The notes: a model not told the origin generated them from the letters alone. 64,000 bases of DNA from Symsagittifera roscoffensis (GCF_963678635.1 NC_087065.1:74035345-74099344), one strand, 5' to 3'. Shown: positions 10,056 to 21,746, counted from the first letter of the stretch. A program made the numbers and translations.

Positions 10056-10954
10056 TGTGCCAGTCGGTAATATTTGGAAGTTTGACCTTGAGCAACGCAA
10101 GAAACATGATTTTGGGCTGAAAAAATTTTTTCCAAAAATTCGAATTGGACATGTCTTGCTCGAGTTTCTCACGACAACTGAAAATTTCGGAAATATAATA
10201 TCAAAAGAACCGAATTACAATCACGGGAAAGTAGTCGAAAAAAGCAGAGTGAAATTGCTATTCACAATTTTCAGACATAAGAATACACGACAGTAGAGCT
10301 GTCTGATTCGAAACAGAGGACAGAGCGATCGCAAAAAAAGAATAAATCAATTAGAAGTGAACCAGAGTGAACCTTCGGTGGAAAGGTGGACAACCAAAGT
10401 CTGCCAATGGTCCAGCCCCATAACTCATTTCTCAAATTGGAATTTATTAAATTAAAACTACTCGAGTGAAACTTAATTCTTCAGTTATTCTAGAGTTACT
10501 GGTTAATTTAGTTACTCCGATTCTAGAGTGTGCCGGTATGTGAGTACCCAATTTAATTTTCATGAGTGTGTTTTATATTGTTATGTTGAGGTAAGGAGAG
10601 TTTTAGGTGGATTCATCTGAAATGAACTAATTTTCCACCAACTAATCAAAAGTAACCATACAGATTGTTCGTGTTTTAGGTGTTCGCGTTAAAACGGCGT
10701 TCGCGTGTTTTAGATATTTTGAATTTTGATACCTAAGTATGGGGACATTCTTATTTTCTAGAGAGGGGCGTATTTTGGTAGTGGCCTCTAAGCTGTAACA
10801 AATGTTTTAGTCTCATGTCGCAAGTGAACCAAATTGGCTCCGACCATTTGAGGTAGAAAAACACAAGATATAAATGTCCCTGACTTTTGAGCCAATAGTT
10901 ATAGGGCCTATTTTTCTTTAACCTCAACTGTGACTTAAGTAGGCGACTGTTACA
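10056..10954 (+). repeat. 5' LTR of element 2
   Basis: 899 bp, TG...CA ends, with near-inverted termini (TGTGCCAGTCG / CGACTGTTACA). Related copies: 16,103-17,007 (reverse), 32,256-33,102, 34,829-35,179, 60,897-61,379 and 63,393-64,000 (reverse). Confidence 0.75.
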
Positions 10955-10965
10955 TAGTGTTTTTA

Positions 10966-10980
10966 TGGCGCTCCTGGGTG
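10966..10980 (+). promoter_or_regulatory. Primer-binding-site candidate
   Basis: TGGCGCTCCTGGGTG, 11 bases after the LTR end. A TGG start pairs with the CCA end of a tRNA; the first six bases fit tRNA-Lys-type ends, but the match was not checked against a tRNA set. Confidence 0.4.
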
Positions 10981-11451
10981 TTTTTACGACATCAAGACTA
11001 CGGAATCAAACCCACTTGTTAAAGCTCCGGGCTGGATGCCCATTATAGAGTACCGGTGGTACGGTTCAGCGGGAACGTGTTAACCTTCCGGTTGTACCAT
11101 GATAGCTTTTTAAGAAAACTCGAGAAAATTTCCTGGTATGCTCTACGAACGAGGCCTAGCTAACCGAGTAAGTAAGGAGGGTAACTAGGGGGACAAAAAA
11201 CGAAAAAAAGACAAAAAGCTAAACAAAAAAACCAAAAAAGAATAGAAAAAGGAACAAAAAACCATAAAACACAAAAAAAGACAGTGATTTTGACTTCCAG
11301 ATTGGGTGGATCAAACCTTTATGTTAATTCAAATAGTGTACACCATACTGTTTTCCAATAAGACCGATCGTTTCGATCAAATCAGAAATTTTATACAGGT
11401 GCCCGAGTGTGGGGCGTTGTTAAGGGTTTTCATATAGCTTGCAACTTCACC

Positions 11452-11766
11452 GGACCACTAGGAGACTTGACTGGATCGGTGACCAGCCAAGTGAGAAAGT
11501 GGTTCTCAGAAAGGGGACCCGAGAAGTTCTGGAAACGCTCAAGAGACATGCAGCACGGACAAGAACAAACAGAGAAAGGCACAAAGGGTTGTTCTGTTTG
11601 GTCAATCGACGGACCACCAGGAGACTTGACTGGAACAGATGTCCAGCCAAGTGGGAAAGTGGTGCTGGAGAGTGGTGCTGGACACGCCAAGGAGACAACC
11701 AACACGAAATCAGAACAAACAGAGAAGGACTCACTGGGGTGTTCAGTCTGGTCAATCGGGTATCGT
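11452..11766. repeat. Two-copy tandem repeat, ~155 bp
   Basis: Both copies start with ggaccac(t/c)aggagacttg, contain 'ccagccaagtg' and end with 'aacaaacagagaa...tggtcaatcg'. The open frames in this stretch (11,407-11,801) are unlikely to be genes. Confidence 0.75.
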
Positions 11767-12591
11767 TGAAATCCACATTACGTTATAGGAAAAAATTGTA
11801 AAATTGGATAAGCGGATACCCACTGTTTTGATGATACGTTTTTACTTGAGCAGAGCTTGGAAACAGGTTCTACAGTTTTCTCTCAAGAGGTTTAGCACCC
11901 ATCGCGCTTAAGGTAATTTTCTGCTTAAGAGGGGGGCTAAATAGGGGGGAGGTTAGAAGGGGGACTGGTTAAGTTAGAGGTTGGCGGTTGCAAATTGTAA
12001 AAAGGAGTATACACACGATATCGTCGATTTAGTTACATTACTATAACCAGAGTCTGGGAAGATTCATCTCTAGACCCAAAACAAGAGTTGCAACGCAAGG
12101 ATATCCAAGTTTAAGATCGAATTAAGGTAGGTAACCTGGTAGGATTGGGTGGGGGGATAGGAAATAGATCGTTTTTGAAACCCAAAAGGAGAATACCCCA
12201 TAAGTTCGTTAGTAGAGGGGAGGAAAACCCGTAACAATCAAGTACCAGACATTTTTTTTTGAAAGGACGACATTGGTCAACTTTGAATTTTAGGCAGGTT
12301 CATTTTTCTGTTTTTCATCATTTTTGTCGCTCAAAGTTTTACGTTTTTGGAAGTAATTTTATCGGTTTTTGAAGAACAGGTGATCACCAGACACTTGCCA
12401 ACAAGTCATGTTTCGACTTGCATCGGATTAATAATGGGAGGTAATTATAGGGGGGCTAATAGGTAAAACTTTTGGTCAGTAAGATTCGGTTTTGGGGGAT
12501 TTTGAACACTGAAGCTCAAGTGGTGGTAACGGGAATAGTGATCTAAAAGTCCCAACACCGAAGAAGAAGAGATCCGTCTGTACCAACACTG

Positions 12592-13162
12592 GAACGAAGA
12601 GGTCTTGGGACAGTACGAAGAGACTAAACACTTGCGCAGGCAGTCTTGGGACAGTGCGAGGTGTCCCAACACTTGAGTGGGAGGTCTTGGGACAGTACGA
12701 GGTGTCCCAACACTTGAGCAGGTAGTCTTGTGACAGTGTGAAGTGTCCCAACACTTGAGTGGGAGGTCTTGGGACAGTAGGAGGTGTCCCAATACTTGAG
12801 CAGGTAGTCTTGGGACAGTGCGAAGCGTCCCAACACTTGAGTGGGAGGTCTTGGGACAGTACGAGGTGTCCCAATACCTGAGCGGGTAGTCTTGGGAGGT
12901 GCGATGTGTCCCAACAATAGGTCTTGGGACAGTGTGAAGTGTCCCAACACTAAGACGAAAGGTGCTGGGAGAATACGAAGTGTCCCAACACTTGGACGAA
13001 GGGTCTTGGGACAATGCGAAGTGTCCAAACACTTGAGTGAGAGGTCTTGGGACAGTGTGAACTGTCCCAACACTAGAACGAAGGGTCTTGGGACAGTGCG
13101 AAGTGTCCCAATACTAGCACAAAGAGGTCTTGGGACAGTGCGGGGTGTACCAACACTTGAGT
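12592..13162. repeat. Tandem array of ~42-bp hairpin units (about 14 copies)
   Basis: Unit core is TTGGGACAGTGCGAAGTGTC followed by ccaacacttgag and a variable tail. TTGGGACA and TGTCCCAA form an 8-bp inverted repeat with a 7-8 base loop in most units. Tails alternate between 'gtgggag' and 'gcaggta', so there is an ~84-bp higher-order period in the middle of the array. Some units are degraded (12,891; 12,962). Confidence 0.85.
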
Positions 13163-13464
13163 GAAAGCACCAAGAACCAGTCAGAACAAACAAAAACAGC
13201 TAAAATTCCACACTATTAAGATTACAAATCGAATGATTTTTTATTAAGAGAATTGGGAAAATTTTTTAGATTTTATTTTTAAATTTTAGAATAGAAACTT
13301 CTAAATATTATTATTGTAAATAAAGAAAACTGTAAATAAAAATCATGAGGCGAAGTAGGGTACCGATAGAAGATAAGAGAGATCAAGAATCAAAGAAAAA
13401 TTGTAACTCGTCGCAACGAAGAACAACACTGTCGGATCCGAAAGTAATGTGAAAGAATTTTTCA

Positions 13465-14411
13465 GTGAACATGGTCAACACAAGAAGCTCAAAAGAACAC
13501 AAGACGAAAGAAAGCGCTGTGGAAGGACCAACTGTACCTGCTATAGAAACTGATCTTGAGACACCAGATCAGAGTGTTGACGAGGTGGAAAGGAAAACGC
13601 CGGAATCAACACCAATGCCGAATGCGGAAGAACAAGAGAAGAATACGATAGAGTTGTCATCAATTGTTACTGTAGACGACACAACGAGTAACACGCCGGA
13701 AACGATAAAAGAGGACTCTCAAGCAAAAAGAATGTCGTTCACGGAGAGGATTGCAGCGACGGTGGGAATGAAACCAAGAGAGAAGGAGGAGATGGTACAA
13801 ACGACCGAGAAAAGCAAAACATTTGGAACAGTTTCTGCAATAACAACAGAGGCCAAACAAGACGATGAGCAGATCAAAAGTGGGGCAACAGCTAACCATG
13901 AAAAAAAAACTTCTCTTGGGCTGGGTGACTTGATGGCAAAGTTGGAGCAAATTGAAGTGCAGCGAAGAAGATCGACAAATGCTAAAAAGGAAATACGACA
14001 CAACAAGAACGAGAACATGGACAATTTCTTTAACCTGACAAGGGCGACAGAAGAAAAGTTACAGCAGATGTCGGACAAAGTAGAGTCCACCAACAAAGAG
14101 CGTGAGAAACATATCAAAAAGGACATACAGGAAATGAAGCATCGGTACGGCACCGTGAACGAAAAGTTGTGGAATGTATAGACGAGAATGGACACAATGA
14201 ATAGAGACCAAGCAGAAAGTTCATGTGCCACACAGTCCAAACTGGATGCTCTCTTGAGAAACTCTACAGCGCAAGACAAGCTGGTAGCAGATAGACCGCA
14301 AGGCACCAGAGTTGACTTCATAGAACCGCAACGGAACAAACGGGAGTCTTCATCGTTACCCCGGATTGCAACGGGCACAGGGGAAGGGGGGTCCAAGACC
14401 ATCATGAAGTG
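13465..14411 (+). pseudogene. Gag N-terminal region of element 2
   Basis: Frame 13,465-14,181 starts with an ATG cluster (13,465 and 13,471) and encodes a Thr/Glu/Lys-rich, hydrophilic protein with a basic helical stretch around residues 150-230 ('EEKLQQMSDKVESTNKEREK'), probably coiled coil. A TAG at 14,179 is followed by continuing similar composition to 14,411. It is placed as gag by position, upstream of the capsid-like and protease segments, not by a defined motif. Confidence 0.5.
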
Positions 14412-15190
14412 ATGAAGTGTGGAACCTCAAACACGAATGCACGAGAGGACTCAAGTACGAACAATAATGTAGCACCTGACGCCATGACATGGGCAAGCAC
14501 CTGGGAGATGATGAACAAGACACTGGAAGCGTTCGCGACGAGGAACACTGACTCGAGTGAAAGAGGAAGTAGCAAACCCAGGAAGACCTTCAAGAAACCC
14601 AAAAAGTTCAAAGATGACTTAGATGGCCGCATTGACACAAGGGTGGAAGTCATGAGACTACACTTAGAACAGGACAACTTGTATGACGAAAGGCAGGCCT
14701 GCCCAGCAATCTAGAGGGCACAGCGTTGAAATGCGTATTTGCGAAGAAGGAAGAGGAATGTGATACGGCAGACGAGATATTTGAAATACTGTTGAATAGA
14801 TTCGGATCAGGGATGAAGGGCCACCAAGCGATGATGAGATTTGAAAAAGAAGACAGAGGGACGACGAGTCAATCGATCGGTTCCTGGGAAATCTTGAGAG
14901 TCTGAGAAGAAGGAAAGATCCGGAAGAATCGACAAACAGGAGAAATTTCAGCATCGCCTCGAAGTTCATCGACTGGTTAAAAAAAGATGACTTGAGAACG
15001 ATGTTCGCAACGTATTATACACTTTCAAAAGATTATGCACCAACCCCGGAAGAGATGAGACAAAAGTCAAGGGAGTACATGTTGATGAAATCGAAGAAGT
15101 ACTCGTACCCAGAGGGCAGGAATATGCAAGGAGGAGGCCATTCAAGAGGCCCATTTCATGATGGGCTGTCCGTTTTTTTTGAGAGGCTGT
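14409..15190 (+). pseudogene. Gag capsid-like region
   Basis: After 14,600 the coding sequence shows the retrotransposon gag pattern: 'RLHLEQDNLYDERQA', then in the next frame 'LEGTALKCVFAKKEEECDTADEIFEILLNRFGSG', and 'RFLGNLESLRRR'. This corresponds to the conserved 'RF...F...LE.L.R' capsid helix region. Frameshifts near 14,700 and 14,850 break it. The segment 14,992-15,192 continues as 'TMFATYYTLSKDYAPTPEEM'. Capsid protein would assemble the particle; no CCHC nucleocapsid knuckle was found. Confidence 0.6.
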
Positions 15191-15812
15191 GAAGAACCTA
15201 AATCATCCCAAACACAAATTAGCACTGGCTGCGGTACAGAATACGAGGAACAGACAAGCCGAAATCGATTTGAAGAACACGGAGGTAGGAAGTGGAGAGT
15301 TACCAACAAAGACGGTGAAAGCAGTAACGCAAGTCAAGAATGCCATGGTGTCCGAGATTGGGAATTCACTGGAGATAAACTACGAGAAAGCTGCTACAGA
15401 GGCAATCAACAAAGTGAAGCAAGACTTGGCTACAAAAGAGATCGAGCAACGATTGAGGCAGGAGATAGAAAGGCAGAAATTGAATGAGACACTCTGCAGA
15501 ACAATCCCAGTGCCGGAGGCCACGGAGAATACAACAAACGGTGGTAATTGCAACACTCTAAAGATGGTGACGGAAAAACTATTTGGCATAACGAAAGTTG
15601 GAGCGATATTAATGTCGATAATCAAAGTGGTGGGTCACGAAGTAACAAGAAACCTGAGTGAACCGAGCGATCAGACGATAATGCACATCGATGTGTACAA
15701 AGATTACTTGAGTGCAATAAGCCCGCAGACAACTTCTAGAGCCATGAAGGCGCTACTCACAAGGGGTAGCAGCAAATCAGTTCGCGTCGACAATAGGTAC
15801 ATGGAAGCATAA
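15189..15812 (+). pseudogene. Coiled-coil spacer between gag and protease
   Basis: 207 codons; central charged helix 'EIEQRLRQEIERQKLNETL'. The upstream start overlaps a T-run (15,172-15,180) that is a likely frameshift site. No domain is recognised; position suggests the gag-pol junction. Confidence 0.4.
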
Positions 15813-15862
15813 GGTCCACATGAGGTGATGCTAAACACGGAATAAACATCTACACGAAGACA

Positions 15863-16102
15863 ATGATAACATGTGATAAATACCTAGCCGGACAAATCTC
15901 CGTGGGTAGAGAAGAACTAAAAGTGAAATCGATTAGCGACTGTGCCATGTTGGAAGAAGATGCGATGCATATAGGGACGGTAGCGGACGTATCTGGGTAT
16001 GTACTAGACATAAATGGAAAGAAGACTCAACTGCGTGGATTAATGGACACAGGAGCAGTCTCGAGCGTCATACCAATCGAAACATGGAACAGGATGGGTC
16101 GA
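15863..16102 (+). pseudogene. Aspartic protease (retropepsin), N-terminal part
   Basis: 'LRGLMDTGAVSSVIPIETW' contains the DTGA catalytic motif of retropepsins followed by the hydrophobic strand. The frame is cut at 16,103 by an inserted reversed LTR; the C-terminal half resumes after 17,007. The protease would process gag-pol. Confidence 0.8.
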
Positions 16103-17007
16103 TGTAACAGTCGCCTACTTAAGTCACATTTGAGGTTAAAGAAAAATAGGGCCTATGTCCATTGGCTCAAGAGTCAGGGACACTATCTCTTGTGTTTTTT
16201 TTTTACCTCGAACGGTCGTAGCCGATTCGGTTCACTTGCGACATTAGACTAAAACCCTCGTTACAGCTTAAAGGCCACTGCCAAAACACCCCCACTCAAG
16301 AAAATAAGAACGTCCCCATACTTAGGTCTCAAAATACCCAAAAAACGCGAACGCCGTTGAAAATAGGGTCGGAACATTCCGTTTTAGTTGTTTTTTATTA
16401 GACAGTGGAACTTTGATCCATTTCAGATGGATCAACCTAAAACTCTCCCTACCTCATCATAACAACTATAAAACACACTCAAGAAAATTAAATTGGGTAC
16501 TCACATACCAGCGCACTCGAGAATTGGAGTAACTAAATTAACTAGCGACTCTAAAATAACTGAGGAATTAAGTCTTGACTCTAGGATTTTTAAATTAACA
16601 AGTCCCAGCTTGGGAATCGAGTTTTAACTTGAGATATAAGTTTTTGTCGCTGGACTATTGGGAGACTTCGATTGTCTACCTTTCCACCGAAGGTTCACTT
16701 TGGTCCACTTCTAATTCGCTTCTTTGTTGTTTGTAATCACTCTGCCTTCTTTTTCGAACAAGACAGCTCTACTCTGGTATATTTCTATGTCTGGAAATTG
16801 CGACTAGCAATTTCCCGCTGCTTTTTTAACCACTTTTCCGCGATTGTAAATCGGTCTTTCTGATCTTATTTCCTGAGATTTTCAGTTGTCGCGAGAAAGT
16901 TGAGCATGACTTGCCCAATTCGAATTTTTGAAAAAATCTATTTAACCCCAAAAGCATGTTTCTCGCGTTTTTCAAAGTCAAACTCCCAAATACGACCGAC
17001 TGGCACA
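16103..17007 (-). mobile_element. Solo LTR of the element 2 family, inserted in the protease gene
   Basis: 905 bp, reverse complement of the 10,056-10,954 LTR (TGTAACAG start, TGGCACA end on the plus strand). It is flanked by 'cga' on both sides. A solo LTR is what remains after recombination between two LTRs of one element. This is a nested insertion of the family into itself, so the host copy was already resident when it occurred. Confidence 0.85.
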
Positions 17008-17271
17008 CGAGAATACGGCTGCCAGCAGCAAACAAAGGTGCGCTGCGGGAATTAGGCAGAACACCAATAATAGCCCTAAACTTGGGGAACGCAATTTGTG
17101 GATGAGCTTCCTCGTGTGGAGAATCTAGATGAATCTGACCAATTCATTTTAGGCAGAGACTTTATCAGGAATTTCGATGTAACAATTGATCTAAACAATG
17201 CGATGTTCAGGATTCAGAACCCGGAGAGGAATTACGTAATTATACCGCTAAATGATAATGGCGAATGAGAA
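17008..17271 (+). pseudogene. Retropepsin C-terminal part
   Basis: Coding similarity resumes with 'LPAANKGALRELGRTPIIAL' and, after a frameshift, 'FILGRDFIRNFDVTIDLNN', which carries the ILG motif that closes the retropepsin fold. Together with 15,863-16,102 this makes one protease split by the solo LTR. Confidence 0.7.
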
Positions 17272-17901
17272 TAAAGCACCGGTTTTCTTGAGTAGGAGGA
17301 TAAAGCTGAAAGCAAACGAAGCGGCAATTGTAGGCCTACGGATGAAAAATTATAATGAATTAAGTGATAACAAGCAAGTATGCATAGTCCCAAATCCAAA
17401 CAGTCAAAGTGCCTCTATTTTACGGAGATCCTTCTCGATAACCAAGAGTGGCGTCTGCGTCAGTGTAATGTTGAATACTCTTGATATACCTATCACAATC
17501 CAGTCCAGAGGAGAAGGAAATTGGGATACGCTCTTTCTGTGAAAACTCGATATAAAATGACTGATAATGTAAAAGAAAAGGAAGTTCTTGATTGCCCGAA
17601 TAATGGGGATAAGGTTTATACCTTGAGAAGATTTAAGAAAAAAATATATTCGTCAAGTCTTGTGAAATCGCTTAAGTCAGAGACAGACGACGGACTTTCG
17701 AGCTCTTCGAATTTTAAGGAAAGACCAACACTGGAGGAATTAGAAGCGGATAAACCGGTTTTACTAGAGATAGAGCACTTGAGGGGTAAGGTGACGGACG
17801 AACAGCTTGAAGCCATCAACGACGTACTAGATCGAAACGCGACGCTTTTTCGAAACATAAGTCAGACATTGGATGTTGTAAATTTGTTGAGCATGAAATA
17901 G
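17252..17901 (+). pseudogene. Pol spacer between protease and RT
   Basis: Frames 17,252-17,542 and 17,521-17,901 read 'APVFLSRRIKLKANEAAIVGL' and then an acidic stretch ending with 'LEAINDVLDRNATLFRN', the usual Ty3/gypsy lead-in to RT ('...L..F...F'). A frameshift near 17,530 separates the two. Confidence 0.6.
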
Positions 17902-17904
17902 AGC

Positions 17905-18447
17905 TTGTGGAGTCAGCGATACCACACAGGGAGGGGGCGAGGCGTATGGCCCCTAACAAATCGGATGGATGCATGTAGAAAAGAAATTGAAAACTTACTG
18001 GAGTATGATATGATAGAACGATCCAAATAACCGTGGGCGTGTGGAGTAGTGATGGCTAAGAAGAAAGGCGACCAACAAAGGTTTTGTTGTGACTTTCGAT
18101 ATCTGAACTCCTTCACGATGAAGGATACCTATCCCATGCCTAGGATTGATCAAAGCCTCTCAAAAATAGGGGATGCAAAATTTGTTACATCTCTTGATTT
18201 AGGATCGGCTTTTTGGCAGGTCCCACTGAGGAAGCAGGACAGGGACAAAACAGGGTTTGCTTGCGAGCTGGGGCTGTTTCAATGGAAGAGGATGCCCTTT
18301 GGCCTTTGCAATGCCACGGCCACATTTCAACGATTGATGGCACACGCATTGACAAATGTAACGAAGAAAAATGGCAACCTGGTGATGGTCTACGTGGACG
18401 ACGTGGTAATAGCGATACCTACATTAGAGACCACATCGAGCGACTAG
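17905..18447 (+). pseudogene. Reverse transcriptase palm and fingers (element 2)
   Basis: From 18,049 the frame shows 'RFCCDFRYLNSFTMKDTYPM', 'VTSLDLGSAFWQVPL' (first catalytic Asp), 'GFACELGLFQWKRMPFGLCN' and 'VMVYVDDVVIAIPTLE' (the YVDD box). These are the Ty3/gypsy RT blocks in order and the catalytic residues are intact. The part upstream of 18,049 has stops (17,899; 18,030). A one-base deletion near 18,430 throws the thumb into the frame of the next entry. Confidence 0.9.
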
Positions 18448-19622
18448 ATGATGTGTTCGCTTGCATGAAAAGAGCAGGACTAAAATGCAAGTCATCGAAG
18501 TGCGACATACCCAAGGACTCAATTAAATACCTGGGGAGGATGGTGGATAAACATGGCATCAGATCAGACCCAGACGCAGTAGAAGCGAAGCTGACTTGGA
18601 AATCACCAAAAACGGAGCATCAACTGGTGAGTTTCTTGGGTTTTGCGAACTATTACAGGGAATTCATTAAGGGCTATGCGGACAAAGTGTACCCGATGCA
18701 ACAACTCATGAGGCACAAAGGCAAGAATTTCACGTGGAACAACGCAGTGGAAGAGTCATTCCAGAGGATAAAGAAGGAGTTGTGTGAAGCACCTGTGCTA
18801 GGTATGCCGACCGAAAAAGGGATGTACGTGCTGGATACGGATGCATCGGTGGTTGCGATCTCGGGCATACTCTATCAAGAGCAGGAATGGAACGGTAAGA
18901 CAGTCTTGAGACCGATAGCGTACGGGAGCAAAGTCTTGAGTTATACAGAAACAAAGTACGGCGCGCCCAAGGCAGAAATGTTTACAGTTGTCACCTTTGT
19001 TGAGAAATACAGGGCATACCTATGTAGCAAACCTTTCAAGTTACAGGTCGACAGTAGAGCACTATGCTGGTTGAAAATGTACTCAATGGATCATAGCTAC
19101 ATTGGGAGATGGATAGTTCGCTTGGGTGGCTACAACATGATCATTGTACACAGAACAAGGGACAAACATCAAAATGCCGATAACTTGAGTAACAAGACGG
19201 ATTTCTACGAAAGACAGGAACAAAGTGAGGCGGACAAGCCAGAAATCAAAGATGGCTTCTCTTTTGTGGACAAAGAAACATACGACAGCCTTCCACTAAC
19301 GAGATGGCTCGACAAGTCAGTTAAACCAATAGAGGATCATCCCGAAGTGCCAGAAGAGCGTCCAGAGAGAACAAACTTGAACAAAAACAGAGGAATGCCA
19401 AAGGAAGTAATGCTCAAGTCAAAAATAGTGAGGGAAACACTAAAGGCGAAAGGTTACGATTTCAAACAAGTAGAGGCCGGAAGTGCGAAGATAGGCGATG
19501 ACTTGAAGGAATTACTTGAGAATCTAGCAGACGATATACCCATTATCCGGACCAATGATAAAGACGAACCAGAAGTCTCAATACTGAGACGAGATGAGGC
19601 AGCGTATGGCGAGGACTCGTAG
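18423..19622 (+). pseudogene. RT thumb, RNase H and linker (element 2)
   Basis: 'DHIERLDDVFACMKRAGLKC', 'FLGFANYYREFIKGYADKV' (thumb/connection), then RNase H 'VLDTDASVVAISGILYQE' and 'VTFVEKYRAYL'. The frame continues unbroken into the linker with 'FSFVDKETYDSLPLTRWLDK', closely similar to element 1 at 2,240-2,320, and stops at 19,620. The same frame is open back to 18,213, but upstream of ~18,423 it is only the wrong-frame image of the RT palm. Confidence 0.88.
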
Positions 19623-20290
19623 AAAGAAAAGCAACTCTATGGTAAGGATGTCGTGCAGTCACTGGTAGAGAAGATACCGGAAGAGATACTAAGGCGGACT
19701 ATGGTTCGAAAGAAAAAAGTGACCTTAACGAGGAGGCCAAACATCTTGGATTGGGTCAAGAGTCCGGGGAGGGGCCACATCAGAAGAAGATGCTGAAGAA
19801 GCGAAATTGTCCGGGGAGTCCGACGAATGGGATGAAGACTCAGAGAAGAGCAGCAATGATCAGGATAGTCTATGCATGATATTGGCAGAAAAAAAATGAG
19901 GCACCGCGACAGGGAACTACAAACTGACCATTCCTCAGGGACGTACAATTTGGATCAGCAAGAGGTGTGCGGAGGAGAAGAACTTGAAAAAATTGCAGTA
20001 TCAGGAAACCGTTCACGGAGCTATCGTGCAATTCAAATGTCAGAACAAATCTGGTGCCTGATGATGACAGGAAGGTCTTGAGAAGGATAGTTTGTGTCAA
20101 CTGAAGGACGACATCTACAGTCCCGGAGAAATGAATGGTCGGATAATGGCATTGAAGGAACACGTCAAGGCGAGATATAGGCTGTCAGACCTGATACGAG
20201 CCCAGACGAATGACAAGATGACCAGCAACCTCTCAAAATGGATTCAGACTGGGTTCAAAGAGAAAAGGGGATCTGGAGGAAGATAGTTAA
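19623..20290 (+). pseudogene. Degenerate pre-integrase linker (element 2)
   Basis: Counterpart of 532-1,340 and 2,761-3,570. Two gtccggggag motifs (19,762 and 19,809) match the repeated 'LSGE'-coding motif of element 1. Frame 20,092-20,286 ends with 'ARYRLSDLIRAQTNDKMTSN', matching element 1 residues before the integrase zinc finger. Several frameshifts. Confidence 0.6.
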
Positions 20291-20966
20291 AAAATCTTGA
20301 GCCAGTTCTACAAGGAGAGAAAAGATTAACTCTATCACACAGCTGATGGTGTGGTAGCTTAAAGAAGAAGATATGAGTAGAAGATACTACACAAGCACAA
20401 CCTTATCATACTACCACAATTGTATGGGACGAAAAAATTATTCAGATCGCACGACCAAATGGCACATCAGGGGAAAGACAAAGTACAACAAAGAATATTA
20501 CACAAGTTTGATTGGCCAGGGTTAAGAAAAGCTTGAGAGAGGTGGGTGAACAAAGGAAAGGTCCAAGAAAAATGAAGTTCCCACTCAAGTCCGTAGAGAG
20601 CTCGGAGTTTAACGAAATCGTGCAGATAACCATCAGAAGATCTGCATGACAGACTCGTGATATAATCAAATACTGGTCATAATAGATCACTCTACGAAGT
20701 TGGTAGAAGCGGTGCCATGTCAAACAGCCTCATCGGAGGAGAATTGTGACCATTTGATAACACATTGGATATCACCATATGGTTGTCCGATGGCATTCCA
20801 GTCGGACAACGGGAAATCCTTCATTGGGGACTTAACAAAAGAGTTGATGAGGAGATCGCACATTGCTCAAGCATACTCAACTACTTACCATCCTCAGACT
20901 AACCGACTAGTTGAGAGACAAAACAGAACGCTGGTGAACATGCTCAGGGTGTATTGCTCGAGATAA
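20291..20966 (+). pseudogene. Integrase zinc finger and catalytic core (element 2)
   Basis: The zinc-finger region (20,430-20,600) is badly decayed. The core is clearer: 'FQSDNGKSFIGDLTKELM' (second Asp) and 'NRLVERQNRTLVNMLRVYC' (Glu) with the D-35-E spacing. The frame ends at a TAA (20,964-20,966), where element 1 continues through the same residues, so this is a single nonsense change; similarity continues directly in the next entry. Confidence 0.85.
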
Positions 20967-21746
20967 ATGACAGACTGGGACAATTATCTGCCGCAAGTGG
21001 TAGGGGCGTATAAAAGCACGCAACACTCGTTAACAGGAATCAGTCCCTTCATGATGTTGACAGGCAGGGAGAGAGCGATGCCCCTAACATTCTTTTACCC
21101 AGAATACGAAGGGAAAAAGACGTCGCCTCAAACTTATGTGAAAGAAGCGGTCAAGAGACAACAGGAACTGAACGAGCTCTGCAGGAGGAACACGGCGCAA
21201 GCACAAATGAGGCAGCGGAAGAAGTACGATGAGAAGATACTTCAAGCAAAACCGTATGCAGTGGGACAATATGTCTGGGTCTTCCAGAACATCATACCTC
21301 CGAAGGGGACGAAAAAGCTACTAAAGAAATGGCGACGACCGTTCATGATAACGGTGGTACATCAGCAGGGACGGTTCTACCGCTTGAGTACAAGGCGTGC
21401 AGCGCGCTATGAAAATCTGAAACCTCATGTCCCATCTCCGGAGGACTGGTGTGTACCGCAGAAAATGGAAGGACTTGAGTACCTATTGGTAGAACCAGCA
21501 CGCGAAGTGAACGAGAAAGGCACCAGAGAGAAGAATGATGGCAACGAGGACGTGAGCATGGATGATAATGAGAAAATAGATGCAGACTCAGATGCGGGAT
21601 CCTTTGCGGAAGAAGATTGGAATGATCCAGAGCAGAATGAGGTCCCGAAGTGGACAGAACCAGACTTGCCGAAGAAAGCAGGAATAAGGAATGTCAATCG
21701 TAAGCGGACAGGCATGAAATACAACCGGTACGGGATGACTTCTTGA
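20967..21746 (+). pseudogene. Integrase C-terminal domain and acidic tail (element 2)
   Basis: Begins 'MTDWDNYLPQVVGAYKST', in frame with the preceding core. The C-terminal domain shows 'YVWVFQNIIPPKGTKKLLKK' and 'GRFYRLSTRRAARYENLKPH'. It is followed by an acidic tail ('DADSDAGSFAEEDW') like that of element 1 at 4,738-5,091. Stop at 21,744. Confidence 0.85.

Larger units (their letters stand above)
10981..13464 (+). other. Long leader of element 2
   Basis: About 2.5 kb without a credible gene before gag. It holds an A-rich stretch (11,190-11,280), a two-copy ~155-bp repeat (11,452-11,766), G-runs (11,932-11,965) and a ~42-bp tandem hairpin array (12,592-13,162). Long open frames on the minus strand at 12,445-13,193 are a by-product of the 42-bp period. 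Confidence 0.6.

Noticed and set aside
11407-11801. Overlapping frames on both strands in the leader
   Set aside because: They coincide with the two-copy ~155-bp repeat; four frames are open at once, which argues for sequence bias and not coding.
12592-13162. CRISPR-like array
   Set aside because: Repeats are contiguous, with no unique spacers, and the sequence is eukaryotic.
12445-13193. Long minus-strand open frames of ~190 codons rich in 'LSQD', 'CPKT' and 'VGT'
   Set aside because: They are by-products of the ~42-bp tandem array, whose period is divisible by three, so any stop-free frame stays open on either strand. No start context or family match.
18213-18422. The N-terminal part of the 469-codon frame beginning at 18,213
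   Set aside because: It is the wrong-frame image of the RT palm; true coding switches into this frame only after the one-base deletion near 18,430.
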